Source: Micromonospora zingiberis
GTDB lineage: Bacteria > Actinomycetota > Actinomycetes > Mycobacteriales > Micromonosporaceae
Length of the DNA stretch: 64,000 nucleotides
Assembly (NCBI RefSeq): GCF_004331455.1
Contig: NZ_SJJR01000011.1
Location: forward strand, 62,001 to 126,000
Direction of reading: 5' to 3'
Shown: in pieces, positions 11,037-18,933 of the stretch
How the letters are laid out: every line of letters starts with the position of its first letter
Numbering within the stretch: the first letter of the stretch is position 1
Program-made: the position numbers and the translations under genes
The notes under the pieces: model-generated
Databases searched by the model: none
Told to the model about the DNA's origin: nothing
The model's input: only the letters and a program-made list of their open reading frames with translations

Positions 11037-11181
11037 GGCGTGCCCAAGGATAGGCAGCCCGCCGCCAACCCGCCTCCTGGTTACCTCCCCACCCCGCCGT
11101 AGCCCGACCTGCGCCCCCCAACCCCCACCCGCTGTGGGCCCCCGCCTGCGCCTCCGGGGCCCCACCCGCTGTGGCCCGGAC

Positions 11182-11376
11182 GCAGGCCCGACCCCTGCTC
11201 GGCCTTCGCGTGGCCCGGACGCAGGCCCGACCCCTGCTCGGCCTTCGCGTGGCCCGGGCGCAGGCCCGACCCCTGCTCGGCCTTCGCGTGGCCCGAGCGT
11301 AGGCCCGACCCCTGCTCGGCCTTCGCGTGGCCCGGGCGCAGGCCCGACCCCTGCTCGGCCTTTGCTCGGACTCGAC
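11182..11376. repeat. 39-base tandem repeat upstream of hrpA
   Basis: Five units beginning with GCAGGCCCGACCCCTGCTCG (one copy starts GTAGG) start at 11182, 11221, 11260, 11299 and 11338, an exact 39-base step; the fifth decays after about 27 bases. The reverse strand translates as a 13-residue repeat (HAKAEQGSGLRPG) without a credible start or partner domain. The repeat lies in the 759-base gap between hrpA and the cytidine deaminase-like gene and continues into degenerate CTCGGGCT-rich sequence to about 11470. Confidence 0.8.
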
Positions 11377-11647
11377 CCTGCTCGGGCTTTGCTCGGACTC
11401 GGCCGCTGTTCGGCTCGACCTTGCTCGGGCCCGCTCTCTGTTCGGGCTCGGCCAACGCTCGGGCTTGACCTCTACTCAGGGCTCGGCCCTGCTATCAGTG
11501 AGGCGCGTTCTGCTGCGGAACCGGCCGCCGCTGTGTGGACCCGGCGGCGCCCACGGCGCCCGGCCCATCCTGCAGCCGGTGGCCGACATCGACCTGATCG
11601 CTGGTCCACGCCGGCCTGTCGGCCGGCACCGACATCTCCAACGCCTT

Positions 11648-11718
11648 CCTTTGCTCTGCTTCAATCCACGCAACGTTTTCGACCCATAACCAGTGCGTCG
11701 ATTGAAGCAGAGCAAAGG
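11648..11718. repeat. 25-base inverted repeat with 21-base loop
   Basis: The left arm 11648-11672 begins CCTTTGCTCTGCTTCAATC and the right arm 11694-11718 ends GATTGAAGCAGAGCAAAGG. The arms pair at 24 of 25 positions around the loop 11673-11693. The right arm is followed by GGAGG and lies about 80 bases before the deaminase gene. There is no T-run. The element could be a dispersed palindromic repeat or a regulatory hairpin. Confidence 0.7.
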
Positions 11719-11795
11719 GAGGTTTGATGGTGTCCGCAGGGCCGGGCGGCGGTCTATCGTTGACCGCCGAGCGACGAGCGAACAGAAGGGCGCCG

Positions 11796-12182
11796 ATGGC
11801 CATGCGCGACACCGACCGGGCGCTGGTGCAGGCCGCCAGCGCGGTGGCCAAGCTGCGCTGCCGCAGCGCCGCCCACACGCTCGCCTCGGCGGCCCGGACC
11901 GCCGACGGCCGGGTGGTGTCCGCCGTGAACGTCGTGCACGACACCGGCGGCGCCTGCGCCGAAGTGATCGCGGTGGGCGCCGCCGCGACCCAGGCCGTGG
12001 GCCAACTGGAGACCATCGTCACGGTGGGGGACCGGGGGCGCACCGTGGTCATCCCCTGCGAGTCGTGCCGCCGCCTGCTCGCCGATCACTTCCCGGCGCT
12101 GCGAGTGATCGTCGGGCCGGCCGACGATCCCCAGGTCGTACCCATCGCCGACCTGTCCATCAGCATCCCCCAAACCCCCTGA
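11796..12182 (+). CDS. Cytidine deaminase-like zinc enzyme
   Basis: A 128-residue protein of the cytidine/blasticidin-S deaminase fold. The zinc site is split in the usual way: TGGACAEVIAVGAA supplies the first cysteine and catalytic glutamate, and PCESCRRLLADHF supplies the other two cysteines. The short length and missing C-terminal region resemble blasticidin-type or orphan nucleoside deaminases more than housekeeping Cdd, so the substrate is open. I chose the ATG at 11796 (MAMRDTDRALVQAASA), preceded by AAGGG; an upstream ATG at 11724 lacks family sequence. The gene stands alone between two palindromic intergenic regions. Confidence 0.8.
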   Translation: MAMRDTDRALVQAASAVAKLRCRSAAHTLASAARTADGRVVSAVNVVHDTGGACAEVIAVGAAATQAVGQLETIVTVGDRGRTVVIPCESCRRLLADHFPALRVIVGPADDPQVVPIADLSISIPQTP

Positions 12183-12249
12183 TCCCTGTCCCGCCGTTGC
12201 CTCCCCCGGGCGGGCCGCCCGCCCTCGCCGCATCCGCCCGCCGGCCCCC

Positions 12250-12348
12250 GCGCCGGTCCGCGTTGGTCCCGCGCCAGCCCTTGCGCCGGTCCGCGTTGGC
12301 CCCGCGCCAGCCCTCGCGCCGGTCCGCGCCGGCCGACTTCGGTGGACG
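12250..12348. repeat. 33-base tandem repeat
   Basis: Units starting GCGCCGGTCCGCG lie at 12250, 12283 and 12316. They sit directly after the deaminase gene in a 313-base gap. Nothing else is seen in the gap except the palindrome at 12379-12453. Confidence 0.65.
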
Positions 12349-12378
12349 TTGTCCTCGGGCATCGTCCAGGTAACTCAT

Positions 12379-12453
12379 GATCCACGCAGTTTCGGGGAAG
12401 TTGCTGCCTGACAGGGGAGTGGAGGCGGCAACTTCCCCGAAACTGCGTGGATC
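12379..12453. repeat. 30-base inverted repeat with 15-base loop
   Basis: The left arm 12379-12408 begins GATCCACGCAGTTTCGGGG. The right arm 12424-12453 ends CCCCGAAACTGCGTGGATC. The arms match at 29 of 30 positions. It lies between the ends of two convergent genes (deaminase and DUF559 protein) but has no T-tract. The arms are longer than a normal terminator needs, so a dispersed palindromic element is more likely, perhaps doubling as a terminator. Confidence 0.75.
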
Positions 12454-12495
12454 TTGACGGGGTAGCGGTGTGGGTGGAGCTTGACGGTGCGGGGT

Positions 12496-13392
12496 TTAGG
12501 GGGTGGGGCGGCGGGCCAGTGCCTGGCGGAGTTCGGCGAGGAAGCCGTCGAAGTCGCGGTGGAGTCGCTTCGCGGTGACATGGAGCACGATCCAGTCCTC
12601 GCCGAGGAGCCGGTTCAACCGGCGCCGGTCGCGATGGAACTGCTCGGGGTCGTGATGCCAGAGCCCGTCGTACTCGACGGCCACCCGCAGGTGCGGCCAG
12701 GCGAGGTCGACCCGTGCGATGAACCTGCCCTGGCGCTCCACGACGAACTGGGTCACCGGTGGCGTGATCCCGGCCAACACGATGCGCACCCGCAAGCGCG
12801 ATTCGGGCATCGACTCGGCTCCGGCGTCGGCCAGGTCGACCGCCCGCAGCAGCCGCTTCCAGCCCCGGTCGCCGGCCCGCGACCGGGCCAGGTTGGCCAG
12901 TTCGTCGAGTCGTACCGTTCCGGCAGCGGCGAGTCGATCCACACACGCCACCGCATCCTCCACCGAACACCACTGCGCGAGGTCCCAACAGGTTCGTAGG
13001 GGCGTGGTCACCGGGAGGTCGCTGCGCCGCGTCAACTCATCTTGCGTGACGGCAGCGGTGTGCACGATCAAGCCTTTCATCGGCCCGAACCTTTGGCCCG
13101 CCGGCACGAGTACATCGATCGGCTCACCCGCAGCGGGGATCGTGGCGCCGAACAGCGCCGCGGCGCTCCGGCCAGCGATCGCCACGCCAGGGGGAAGTAG
13201 AAAGCGGGCTGCGGCCCGGCACCGGGTCTGGTGCGAGATCGTCAGATGCGCGTCCGCGAAGACGTCGCGAAAGATCGGACGCCAGGCTTTGCTTCGCAAC
13301 TCGGTACGCGTGAGCAGGCCCCGCGCCACCGCATCGGAGCCACGGAAGATGCGTCCGCGCAACTGTGCGGGAAGTCGGGGAGCAAGCGCCAT
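12496..13392 (-). CDS. DUF559 endonuclease-like protein with AbiEi-like N-terminus
   Basis: A 298-residue protein common as a single gene in actinomycetes. The N-terminal half (RIFRGSDAVARGLLTRTELRS, later VHTAAVTQDELTRRSDLPVT) resembles the winged-helix region of AbiEi-type antitoxins. The C-terminal domain from about residue 190 (ESRLRVRIVL, then RVDLAWPHLRVAVEYDG) is the DUF559/Vsr-like PD-(D/E)XK nuclease fold, with E, D and E-x-D acidic residues in order. The biological role is unknown. No cognate AbiEii toxin is adjacent. The ATG at 13392 was chosen because sequence upstream of it is a 15-base tandem repeat. Confidence 0.75.
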   Translation of the reverse strand: MALAPRLPAQLRGRIFRGSDAVARGLLTRTELRSKAWRPIFRDVFADAHLTISHQTRCRAAARFLLPPGVAIAGRSAAALFGATIPAAGEPIDVLVPAGQRFGPMKGLIVHTAAVTQDELTRRSDLPVTTPLRTCWDLAQWCSVEDAVACVDRLAAAGTVRLDELANLARSRAGDRGWKRLLRAVDLADAGAESMPESRLRVRIVLAGITPPVTQFVVERQGRFIARVDLAWPHLRVAVEYDGLWHHDPEQFHRDRRRLNRLLGEDWIVLHVTAKRLHRDFDGFLAELRQALARRPTP

Positions 13393-13478
13393 GGCCCACA
13401 CCCTGGACGAGTGGAGCGTCGTCGCGCTGCCCCTGTGGATAACCCCAACCTGGCGGCGGCCAGCCCGCCATCCGCCCG

Positions 13479-13553
13479 GCCTGCCAACCACCGGCCTGCC
13501 AACCACCGGCCTGCCAACCACCGGCCTGCCAACCACCGGCCTGCCAACCACCG
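13479..13553. repeat. 15-base tandem repeat, five exact units
   Basis: The unit GCCTGCCAACCACCG is repeated five times without a change, followed by degenerate copies to about 13640. Read on the reverse strand it encodes GGWQA pentapeptides in frame with the DUF559 gene, but no start or protein feature supports expression. It is part of a 660-base gene-free region, 13393-14053. Confidence 0.85.
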
Positions 13554-13880
13554 AGCCCGCCAGCCGCCGGCCTGCCAACCACCGAGCCCGCCAGCCGCTG
13601 CCTGCCAACCACCGGCCAACCACCGGGCCCGCCACCAGCCACCGGGCAAGCGGACCGGTTGGTCGGCCGGCATGCGGGGACCGGTTGGGCGCAGGCCCGG
13701 TCATCAGCCGGCATGCAGGCAGGGGCAGCCGGCAAGCGGGGAGCAGTTGGTTGGCCGGGGAGCAGGACCAGTTGGTTGGCAGGCAAGTAGGGACCGGTTG
13801 GCCGGTCAACCGGTGGCGGGCCGGTCAGCCCGGTCACCCGGCGAGCAGGTGGGCCGGCCAGCCTGGTTAGCCAGTCGGTC

Positions 13881-14030
13881 GGTGCGGTTGGCGGGTCGGT
13901 CGGTCAGGCGGGCAGGTCGGCAGGTCGGGCGGTGCGGTTGGCGGGTCGGTCGGTCAGGCGGGCAGGTCGGCAGGTCGGGCGGTGCGGTTGGCGGGTCGGT
14001 CGGTCAGGCGGGCAGGTCAGCAGGTCGGGC
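13881..14030. repeat. 50-base tandem repeat, three units
   Basis: Units of exactly 50 bases beginning GGTGCGGTTGGCGGGTCGG start at 13881, 13931 and 13981. The first two are identical and the third differs at one base. A partial unit continues to the end of the downstream gene at 14054. There are no unique spacers, so this is a minisatellite and not a CRISPR. Confidence 0.85.
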
Positions 14031-14053
14031 GGAGGGGTTGGCAGGTCGGGCGG

Positions 14054-14695
14054 TCAGGCGGCGGACCAGATGGCGCGGAAGGCGGCGGCCTCGCCGGCGA
14101 GCCAGCGTTCGATCTCGTCGGACTTGACGCTCTCGGGCATCCGGTGGGCCACGCCTCGGCGGACGTCGACCAGGATCGGCTCGGCGTGTGGCAGGACGGC
14201 GTCCATGTGCCGGGTCATCAGGTGCAGGGTGGCGAGCGCCGCCTCCTCGCTGGGCGGGGCCTCGTCGAAATGCAGCCGGACCGCCTCGGCGCGGCCGTCG
14301 GCGTGGCGTACGCCGAAGTGTGGGTTGATCTTGACGGGTAGGTCGCCGAGCAGGGCGAGGGCGTCGCGGGTCTGGGCGAGGTCCACCGAGCGTGGCTCGC
14401 CCAGGGAGTGCAGCCAGGCCGTCGCGCCCGGCACCAGGGCCTGGTAGAGCGGGCGCCAACGGGGCTTGACCGCGTCGACCACCTGGGTCAGGTGGGTGCC
14501 GCCGGTGTGGAAGGCGATGTCCGCCTTGAGTGCCTTGACGAACTGGCCGTGTGGGTTGAAGCCGGAGCGGCTGGCCCGCTGCCGGCGCAGGCCGCCGACG
14601 AAGCTGGCCTTGGTCGGCCCGGTGCGGTCGACGTACCGGGTGAAACCGAGGAGGGTGGCGTACGGCGTGAGGGGGGTGGAGGTGGGCGCGGTCAC
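14054..14695 (-). CDS. Conserved hypothetical protein
   Basis: A 213-residue soluble protein with no domain I can name. It opens MTAPTSTPLTPYATLLGFTRYVD. Conserved-looking stretches are ASFVGGLRRQRASRSGFNPH, GDLPVKINPHFGVRHADGRA and LMTRHMDAVLPHAEP. I chose the GTG at 14695 because GGGAGG lies six bases before it; the ATG at 14701 would touch that ribosome binding site. The AT-rich upstream region carries a palindromic operator, so the gene is probably under specific repression or activation. The 3' end runs into the 50-base tandem repeat. Confidence 0.6.
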   Translation of the reverse strand: MTAPTSTPLTPYATLLGFTRYVDRTGPTKASFVGGLRRQRASRSGFNPHGQFVKALKADIAFHTGGTHLTQVVDAVKPRWRPLYQALVPGATAWLHSLGEPRSVDLAQTRDALALLGDLPVKINPHFGVRHADGRAEAVRLHFDEAPPSEEAALATLHLMTRHMDAVLPHAEPILVDVRRGVAHRMPESVKSDEIERWLAGEAAAFRAIWSAA

Positions 14696-14718
14696 GAGCA
14701 TCCTCCCAGGTCAGGAAC

Positions 14719-14744
14719 TCGATTAGTACACACATTCTAATCGA
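14719..14744. promoter_or_regulatory. Palindromic operator TCGATTAG-N10-CTAATCGA
   Basis: Perfect 8-base arms at 14719-14726 and 14737-14744 flank a 10-base centre. The region is strikingly AT-rich for this genome and lies 24 bases upstream of the hypothetical gene starting at 14695. This spacing suits a dimeric regulator (MarR, PadR or TetR type) sitting on the promoter. The regulator is not identifiable here. Confidence 0.5.
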
Positions 14745-14770
14745 TGGTGCTGACATCGCCCAGGGAAGAT

Positions 14771-14803
14771 AAGGGGCCACCCGGACACTCCGGATGGCCC
14801 CTT
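14771..14803. terminator. Stem-loop terminator after the DUF3516 helicase
   Basis: AAGGGGCCA pairs with TGGCCCCTT, with an inner CCGGA/TCCGG stem and a three-base loop. It sits 32 bases beyond the stop of the helicase gene at 14835 on the minus strand. Confidence 0.7.
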
Positions 14804-14834
14804 GGAAGAGTTTCTGGCCGGGTGCCGGCCGACC

Positions 14835-17339
14835 TCAGAGCTGGCCGACGTCGGTGATCCGGATGACCGCCGTGCCGGCCTCGTCGGAGGCGGCCAGGTC
14901 GACCTCGGCGCTGATGCCCCAGTCGTGGTCACCGTCGGGGTCGTCGAGGATCTGCCGTACCGTCCAGCGTTCCCGACCCTGCTCGATCATGAGCAGCGCC
15001 GGGCCGCGGGCGTTCGGTCCGGTGCCGATTTCGGCGTACGCCTCGAAGTAGGGTTCGAGCGCGTCGGCCCAGGCGTCGGCGTCCCAACCGGCGGCCCCGT
15101 CCAGGTCGCCGAGCGCGTCCCAGTGGCGCAGCGCGGCCAACTCGACCCGCCGGAACAGGGCGTTGCGTACGAGGACCCGGAACGCCCGCGCGTTGCGGGT
15201 CACCGCCGTCGGGCGATCCTCCAGGGCGGCGGCTACCTCCGGCAGATCGGTCGGGTTGCGCAGCCGCTCCCACTCGTCGATCAGGCTGGAGTCGACCTGC
15301 CGGACGAGCTCGCCGAGCCACTCGATCAGGTCGATCAGCTCGTCGGTCTTGGCTTCCTCGGGCACCGTCTGCCGCAGCGTCTTGTACGCGTCGGCCAGGT
15401 AGCGCAGTACCAGGCCCTCCGAGCGGGACAGCCCGTAGAACTGCACGTACTCGGTGAACGTCATCGCCCGCTCGTACATGTCCCGTACCACGGACTTGGG
15501 GGAGAGTTCGTGGTCGGCGACCCACGGGTGGCCCTGCCGGTACATCTCGTACGCGTTGCCCAGCAGTTCCGCGAGGGGCTTGGGCCAGGTCACCTCGTCG
15601 AGCAGTTCCAGGCGGGCCTCGTACTCGATGCCTTCGGCCTTCATCGCGGCGACCGCCTCACCGCGGGCCTTGAACTGTTGCGCGGAGAGCACCTGCCGGG
15701 GGTCGTCGAGGATCGACTCGATGACGCTCAGCACGTCCAGGGCGTACGACGGCGATTCGACGTCCAGCAGCTCGATGGTGGCCAGGGCGAGCGGCGACAG
15801 CGGCTGGTTGAGCGCGAAGTCGAGTTGCAGGTCGACGGTGAGCCGGACCCGCCGGCCGGTCTCGTCCGGCTCGGGCAGTTCCTCGACCACGCCGCCGGCC
15901 TTCAACGCCCGGTAGATGGCGATCGCCCGGCGGATGTGCCGGCGCTGGGCGGCGGCGTCCTCGTGGTTGTCGGTGAGCAGGTGCCGCATGGCGGCGAACG
16001 CGTCGCCGGGTCGGCCGATGACGTTGAGCAGCATCGAGTGGCTGACCTGGAAGCTGGAGGTCAGCGGCTCCGGCTCGGCGGTCACCAGGCGGTCGAAGGT
16101 GGGCTGGCCCCAGCCGACCGAGCCCTCCGGCGGCTTCTTCTTGACCACCTTGCGTCGCTTCTTCGGATCGTCACCGGCCTTGGCGAGGGCCTTCTCGTTC
16201 TCGATCACGTGCTCGGGGGCCTGCACCACGACCCGGCCCAGGGTGTCGAAGCCGGCCCGACCGGCCCGCCCGGCGATCTGGTGGAACTCGCGGGCCTTGA
16301 GCAGCCGGGTCCGGATGCCGTCGTACTTGGACAGGCCGGTGAACAGCACCGTGCGGATCGGCACGTTGATGCCGACGCCGAGGGTGTCCGTACCGCAGAT
16401 GACCTTGAGTAGCCCGGCCTGGGCCAGGGTCTCCACCAGCCGGCGGTACTTGGGCAACATCCCGGCGTGGTGCACGCCGATGCCGTGCCGGACCAGCCGC
16501 GACAGCGTCTTGCCGAAGCCGGAGGTGAACCGGAAGCTGCCGATCGCGCTCGCGATCATGTCCTTCTCGGCGCGGGTGCAGACGTTCACGCTCATCAGCG
16601 CCTGGGCGCGTTCCAGCGCGGCGGCCTGGGTGAAGTGCACGACGTAGATCGGCGCCTGCTTGGTCTCCAGCAGTTCCTCGAGCGTCTCGTGCAGCGGTGT
16701 CATCGCGTACGAGAAGAGCAGCGGGACCGGCCGCTCGGCCGAGCGGACGACGGCGGTCGGCCGACCGGTACGCCGGGTCAGGTCGTCGACGAACCGGGTG
16801 GTGTCGCCCAGCGTGGCCGACATCAGGACGAACTGGGCCTGGGGCAGCTCGATCAGCGGTACCTGCCAGGCCCAGCCCCGGTCGGGCTCGGCGTAGAAGT
16901 GGAACTCGTCCATGACCACCTGGCCGACGTCGGCGCGGGTGCCCTCGCGCAGCGCCAGGTTGGCCAGGATCTCCGCGGTGCAGCAGATGATCGGGGCGTC
17001 GGCGTTGACGCTCGCGTCGCCGGTGAGCATGCCGACGTTCTCGGCGCCGAAGACCTCGCAGAGCGCGAAGAACTTCTCCGACACCAGGGCCTTGATCGGC
17101 GCGGTGTAGAAGGTGGTCCGGTCGTCGGCCAGGGCGGCGAAGTGCGCGGCGATCGCCACCAGGCTCTTACCGGAGCCGGTCGGCGTATTCATGATCACGT
17201 TGGCGCCGGAGACGATCTCGATGACCGCCTCCTCCTGGTGCGGATAGAGGTCGAGGCCGCGTGCGGAGGCCCAGCCGGCGAACGCGTCGTAGAGGGTGTC
17301 GGGGTCGGCGGTCAACGGCCGCGCGGCGGTGAGTGTCAT
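14835..17339 (-). CDS. Ski2/Mtr4-like DEAD/DEAH helicase with DUF3516 C-terminus
   Basis: An 834-residue RNA helicase of superfamily 2. Walker A is NTPTGSGKSLVA at about residue 52, followed by TAPIKALVSEKFF; motif II is MDEFHFY (DEFH box) and motif III MSATLGD. The helicase C domain contains HHAGMLPKYRRLVE, GTDTLGVGINVP and the arginine-finger motif HQIAGRAGRAGFD. A lysine-rich insert (DDPKKRRKVVKKKPPEG) precedes the long DUF3516 domain. Proteins of this form resemble RNA-exosome cofactors in fold; their role in actinomycetes is not established. The gene is flanked by a terminator downstream and a palindromic repeat upstream at trmB. Confidence 0.85.
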   Translation of the reverse strand: MTLTAARPLTADPDTLYDAFAGWASARGLDLYPHQEEAVIEIVSGANVIMNTPTGSGKSLVAIAAHFAALADDRTTFYTAPIKALVSEKFFALCEVFGAENVGMLTGDASVNADAPIICCTAEILANLALREGTRADVGQVVMDEFHFYAEPDRGWAWQVPLIELPQAQFVLMSATLGDTTRFVDDLTRRTGRPTAVVRSAERPVPLLFSYAMTPLHETLEELLETKQAPIYVVHFTQAAALERAQALMSVNVCTRAEKDMIASAIGSFRFTSGFGKTLSRLVRHGIGVHHAGMLPKYRRLVETLAQAGLLKVICGTDTLGVGINVPIRTVLFTGLSKYDGIRTRLLKAREFHQIAGRAGRAGFDTLGRVVVQAPEHVIENEKALAKAGDDPKKRRKVVKKKPPEGSVGWGQPTFDRLVTAEPEPLTSSFQVSHSMLLNVIGRPGDAFAAMRHLLTDNHEDAAAQRRHIRRAIAIYRALKAGGVVEELPEPDETGRRVRLTVDLQLDFALNQPLSPLALATIELLDVESPSYALDVLSVIESILDDPRQVLSAQQFKARGEAVAAMKAEGIEYEARLELLDEVTWPKPLAELLGNAYEMYRQGHPWVADHELSPKSVVRDMYERAMTFTEYVQFYGLSRSEGLVLRYLADAYKTLRQTVPEEAKTDELIDLIEWLGELVRQVDSSLIDEWERLRNPTDLPEVAAALEDRPTAVTRNARAFRVLVRNALFRRVELAALRHWDALGDLDGAAGWDADAWADALEPYFEAYAEIGTGPNARGPALLMIEQGRERWTVRQILDDPDGDHDWGISAEVDLAASDEAGTAVIRITDVGQL

Positions 17340-17398
17340 GGCCGGTCCATGGTGCCTGGATCATGCCCCCCGACGCCAACCGGGCGACCGGTTTCGTC

Positions 17399-17461
17399 GA
17401 GCTGTTCGTTAACCGGGGGCCCTTTTACCACTCCAGGCGTTAATAAGGTGCCCTTCCTTAC
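17399..17461. repeat. Dispersed half-site repeat, copy A
   Basis: GAGCTGTT is followed by two related half-sites starting GTTAA at 17408 and 17439 (31-base step). The second half ends GCCCTTCCTTAC. The same arrangement recurs at 21598-21660. The TAA stop of trmB (minus strand, 17458-17460) lies inside the terminal TTAC, so the element sits exactly at a gene end. Confidence 0.7.
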
Positions 17462-18165
17462 CGGCGGGAGTAGATCAGGTCGGCGACCGGACGGCCGGCG
17501 CGCAACGCCCGCCGTTCGAACCGGGTCACCGGCCGGTGGGCGGGTCGGGGCGCGTAGCCGTCGTGCTGGTTGACCAGGCCCGGATCGGCGTCCAGCGTGG
17601 CCCGCATCGCCTCGGCGTACTCCGCCCAGTCGGTGGCGCAGTGCAGCGTGCCGCCGACGGCCAGTCGGGAGCGCAGCAGCGCGACGTGGGTCGGCTGGAT
17701 CAGGCGCCGTTTGTGGTGCCGGGACTTCGGCCACGGGTCCGGAAAGAAGACGTGCACCGCGTCCAGCGAGTCCGGCGGGAGCCCTTTCATCAGCTCCACC
17801 GCGTCGCCCTCGGCGATCCGGACATTGCCCAGCTCCCGCCGGTCGACCAGGTCCAGCAGGTTCGCGATTCCGGGCGTGTGCACCTCGACCGCCAGATAGT
17901 CTCGATCCGGGTCGGCGGCGGCCATCTCGGCGGTCGTGTCACCCATGCCGGACCCGATCTCCACCACCAGCGGGGCCCGGCGGCCGAACAACGCGGCGGG
18001 GTCGAACGGCGTGGCGTCGCTGACGCGCAGGCCGTACCTCGGCCAGAGCTGTTGCAGCGCCGTCGTCTGCCGGTCGCTCATCCGGCCACGTCGCGGGTGG
18101 AAAGTACGGATCGCCCGCGCCGGATAGGGCGCGGCGACTGCGGGGATCGGTTCGGTGGAGGTCAC
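17458..18165 (-). CDS. trmB: tRNA (guanine-N7-)-methyltransferase
   Basis: A 235-residue SAM-dependent enzyme that methylates G46 in tRNA variable loops. The SAM motif is PLVVEIGSGMGDTTAEMAAADP; EVHTPGIANLL and the TrmB signature HVFFPDPWPKSRHHKRRLIQP follow, then GTLHCATDWAEYAEAM near the C-terminus. The start is the GTG at 18165 (MTSTEPIPAV). The length is normal. The stop codon is embedded in a dispersed repeat. It is divergent from the secreted protein/sortase pair. Confidence 0.95.
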   Translation of the reverse strand: MTSTEPIPAVAAPYPARAIRTFHPRRGRMSDRQTTALQQLWPRYGLRVSDATPFDPAALFGRRAPLVVEIGSGMGDTTAEMAAADPDRDYLAVEVHTPGIANLLDLVDRRELGNVRIAEGDAVELMKGLPPDSLDAVHVFFPDPWPKSRHHKRRLIQPTHVALLRSRLAVGGTLHCATDWAEYAEAMRATLDADPGLVNQHDGYAPRPAHRPVTRFERRALRAGRPVADLIYSRR

Positions 18166-18300
18166 AGCGAACCGAGCTTACGCGAGCACGATGCCGGATC
18201 GGATGTGATGTACGACCGGGGGTGAGACCATCATCCCGTACCGCAGACCGGGTGTCCGGCGGCGCCCGGCGACTGCTCCGTGGCGCCGGGAGGGGGCATC

Positions 18301-18933
18301 GTGCCAGTGACCCGCACTCGTCCGGCGCTGTCGGCCGCCACCTTCGCCGCCCCGTTGCTCGCCCTGGCGACCGTCGCCCCGTTCGTCGCCGCCGCCCTGG
18401 TCGGGACAGCGGCACCGGCCCGGGCCGCCGGTCCGGTCGCCGTCCACACCGCGCCGCAGCCGGTCGCCGCCCCCGTCGTCGCCGGCATCGGGTGGCAGCC
18501 GGTGGCGGCGCCGCAGCCGCCCGGCCCGAACGTGTTCATCGAGGTCAGCCCGGGCACCGTGGTGCCGGGGCACCTGGTCGGCCTGCGGGCCAGCTGCCAG
18601 GACAACTCCGTCGGTGCCATCGTCGTCTCGGACGCCTTCGGCCGGGTCGCCGTGCAGCCGCAACACGGGCTGCTGACCGGCACGGCCCAGGTGAAGGACC
18701 GGGTGCTGCCCGGCAGCTACCGGGTCAAGCTGGAATGCCGGGGCGGGGAGACCGCCTCGACCATGCTCCAGGTGGTACGCACCGTCAAGCCCAGCCGAGG
18801 ACCGGCGACCGGATTCGGGGGCGGTGCTGGTGGCGTCGCCTCCGGCCTGCTGCTGCCCGGCGGACTCGCGCTGACCGTTACCGGCCTGGTCGTCTGGTTC
18901 GCCGCGGCCCGCCGTCGCGGCGCGGGTGGGTGA
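18301..18933 (+). CDS. Secreted membrane-anchored protein next to sortase
   Basis: A 210-residue exported protein of unknown function. A signal peptide ends near APARAA (residue 41 or so). The body, with FIEVSPGTVVPGHLVGLRASC and GSYRVKLECRGGETAS, looks like a single beta-sandwich with two cysteines. A glycine-rich stretch precedes a C-terminal membrane helix (LLLPGGLALTVTGLVVWFAA) and an ARRRGAGG tail. This layout resembles sortase substrates, but no LPxTG-type motif is present. The GTG at 18301 has GGGAGGGGG upstream. Its stop overlaps the start of the sortase gene, so the two are likely co-translated. Confidence 0.75.
   Translation: MPVTRTRPALSAATFAAPLLALATVAPFVAAALVGTAAPARAAGPVAVHTAPQPVAAPVVAGIGWQPVAAPQPPGPNVFIEVSPGTVVPGHLVGLRASCQDNSVGAIVVSDAFGRVAVQPQHGLLTGTAQVKDRVLPGSYRVKLECRGGETASTMLQVVRTVKPSRGPATGFGGGAGGVASGLLLPGGLALTVTGLVVWFAAARRRGAGG

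Noticed and set aside
11182..11376. Possible CRISPR array
   Set aside because: The 39-base units are contiguous with no unique spacers, and no cas genes are in the window.
13881..14030. Possible CRISPR array
   Set aside because: The 50-base units are nearly identical over their whole length, so there are no spacers.
18301..18933. LPxTG-type sorting signal in the protein beside the sortase
   Set aside because: I searched the C-terminal region by eye; there is a membrane helix and basic tail but no LPxTG or LAxTG-like pentapeptide.
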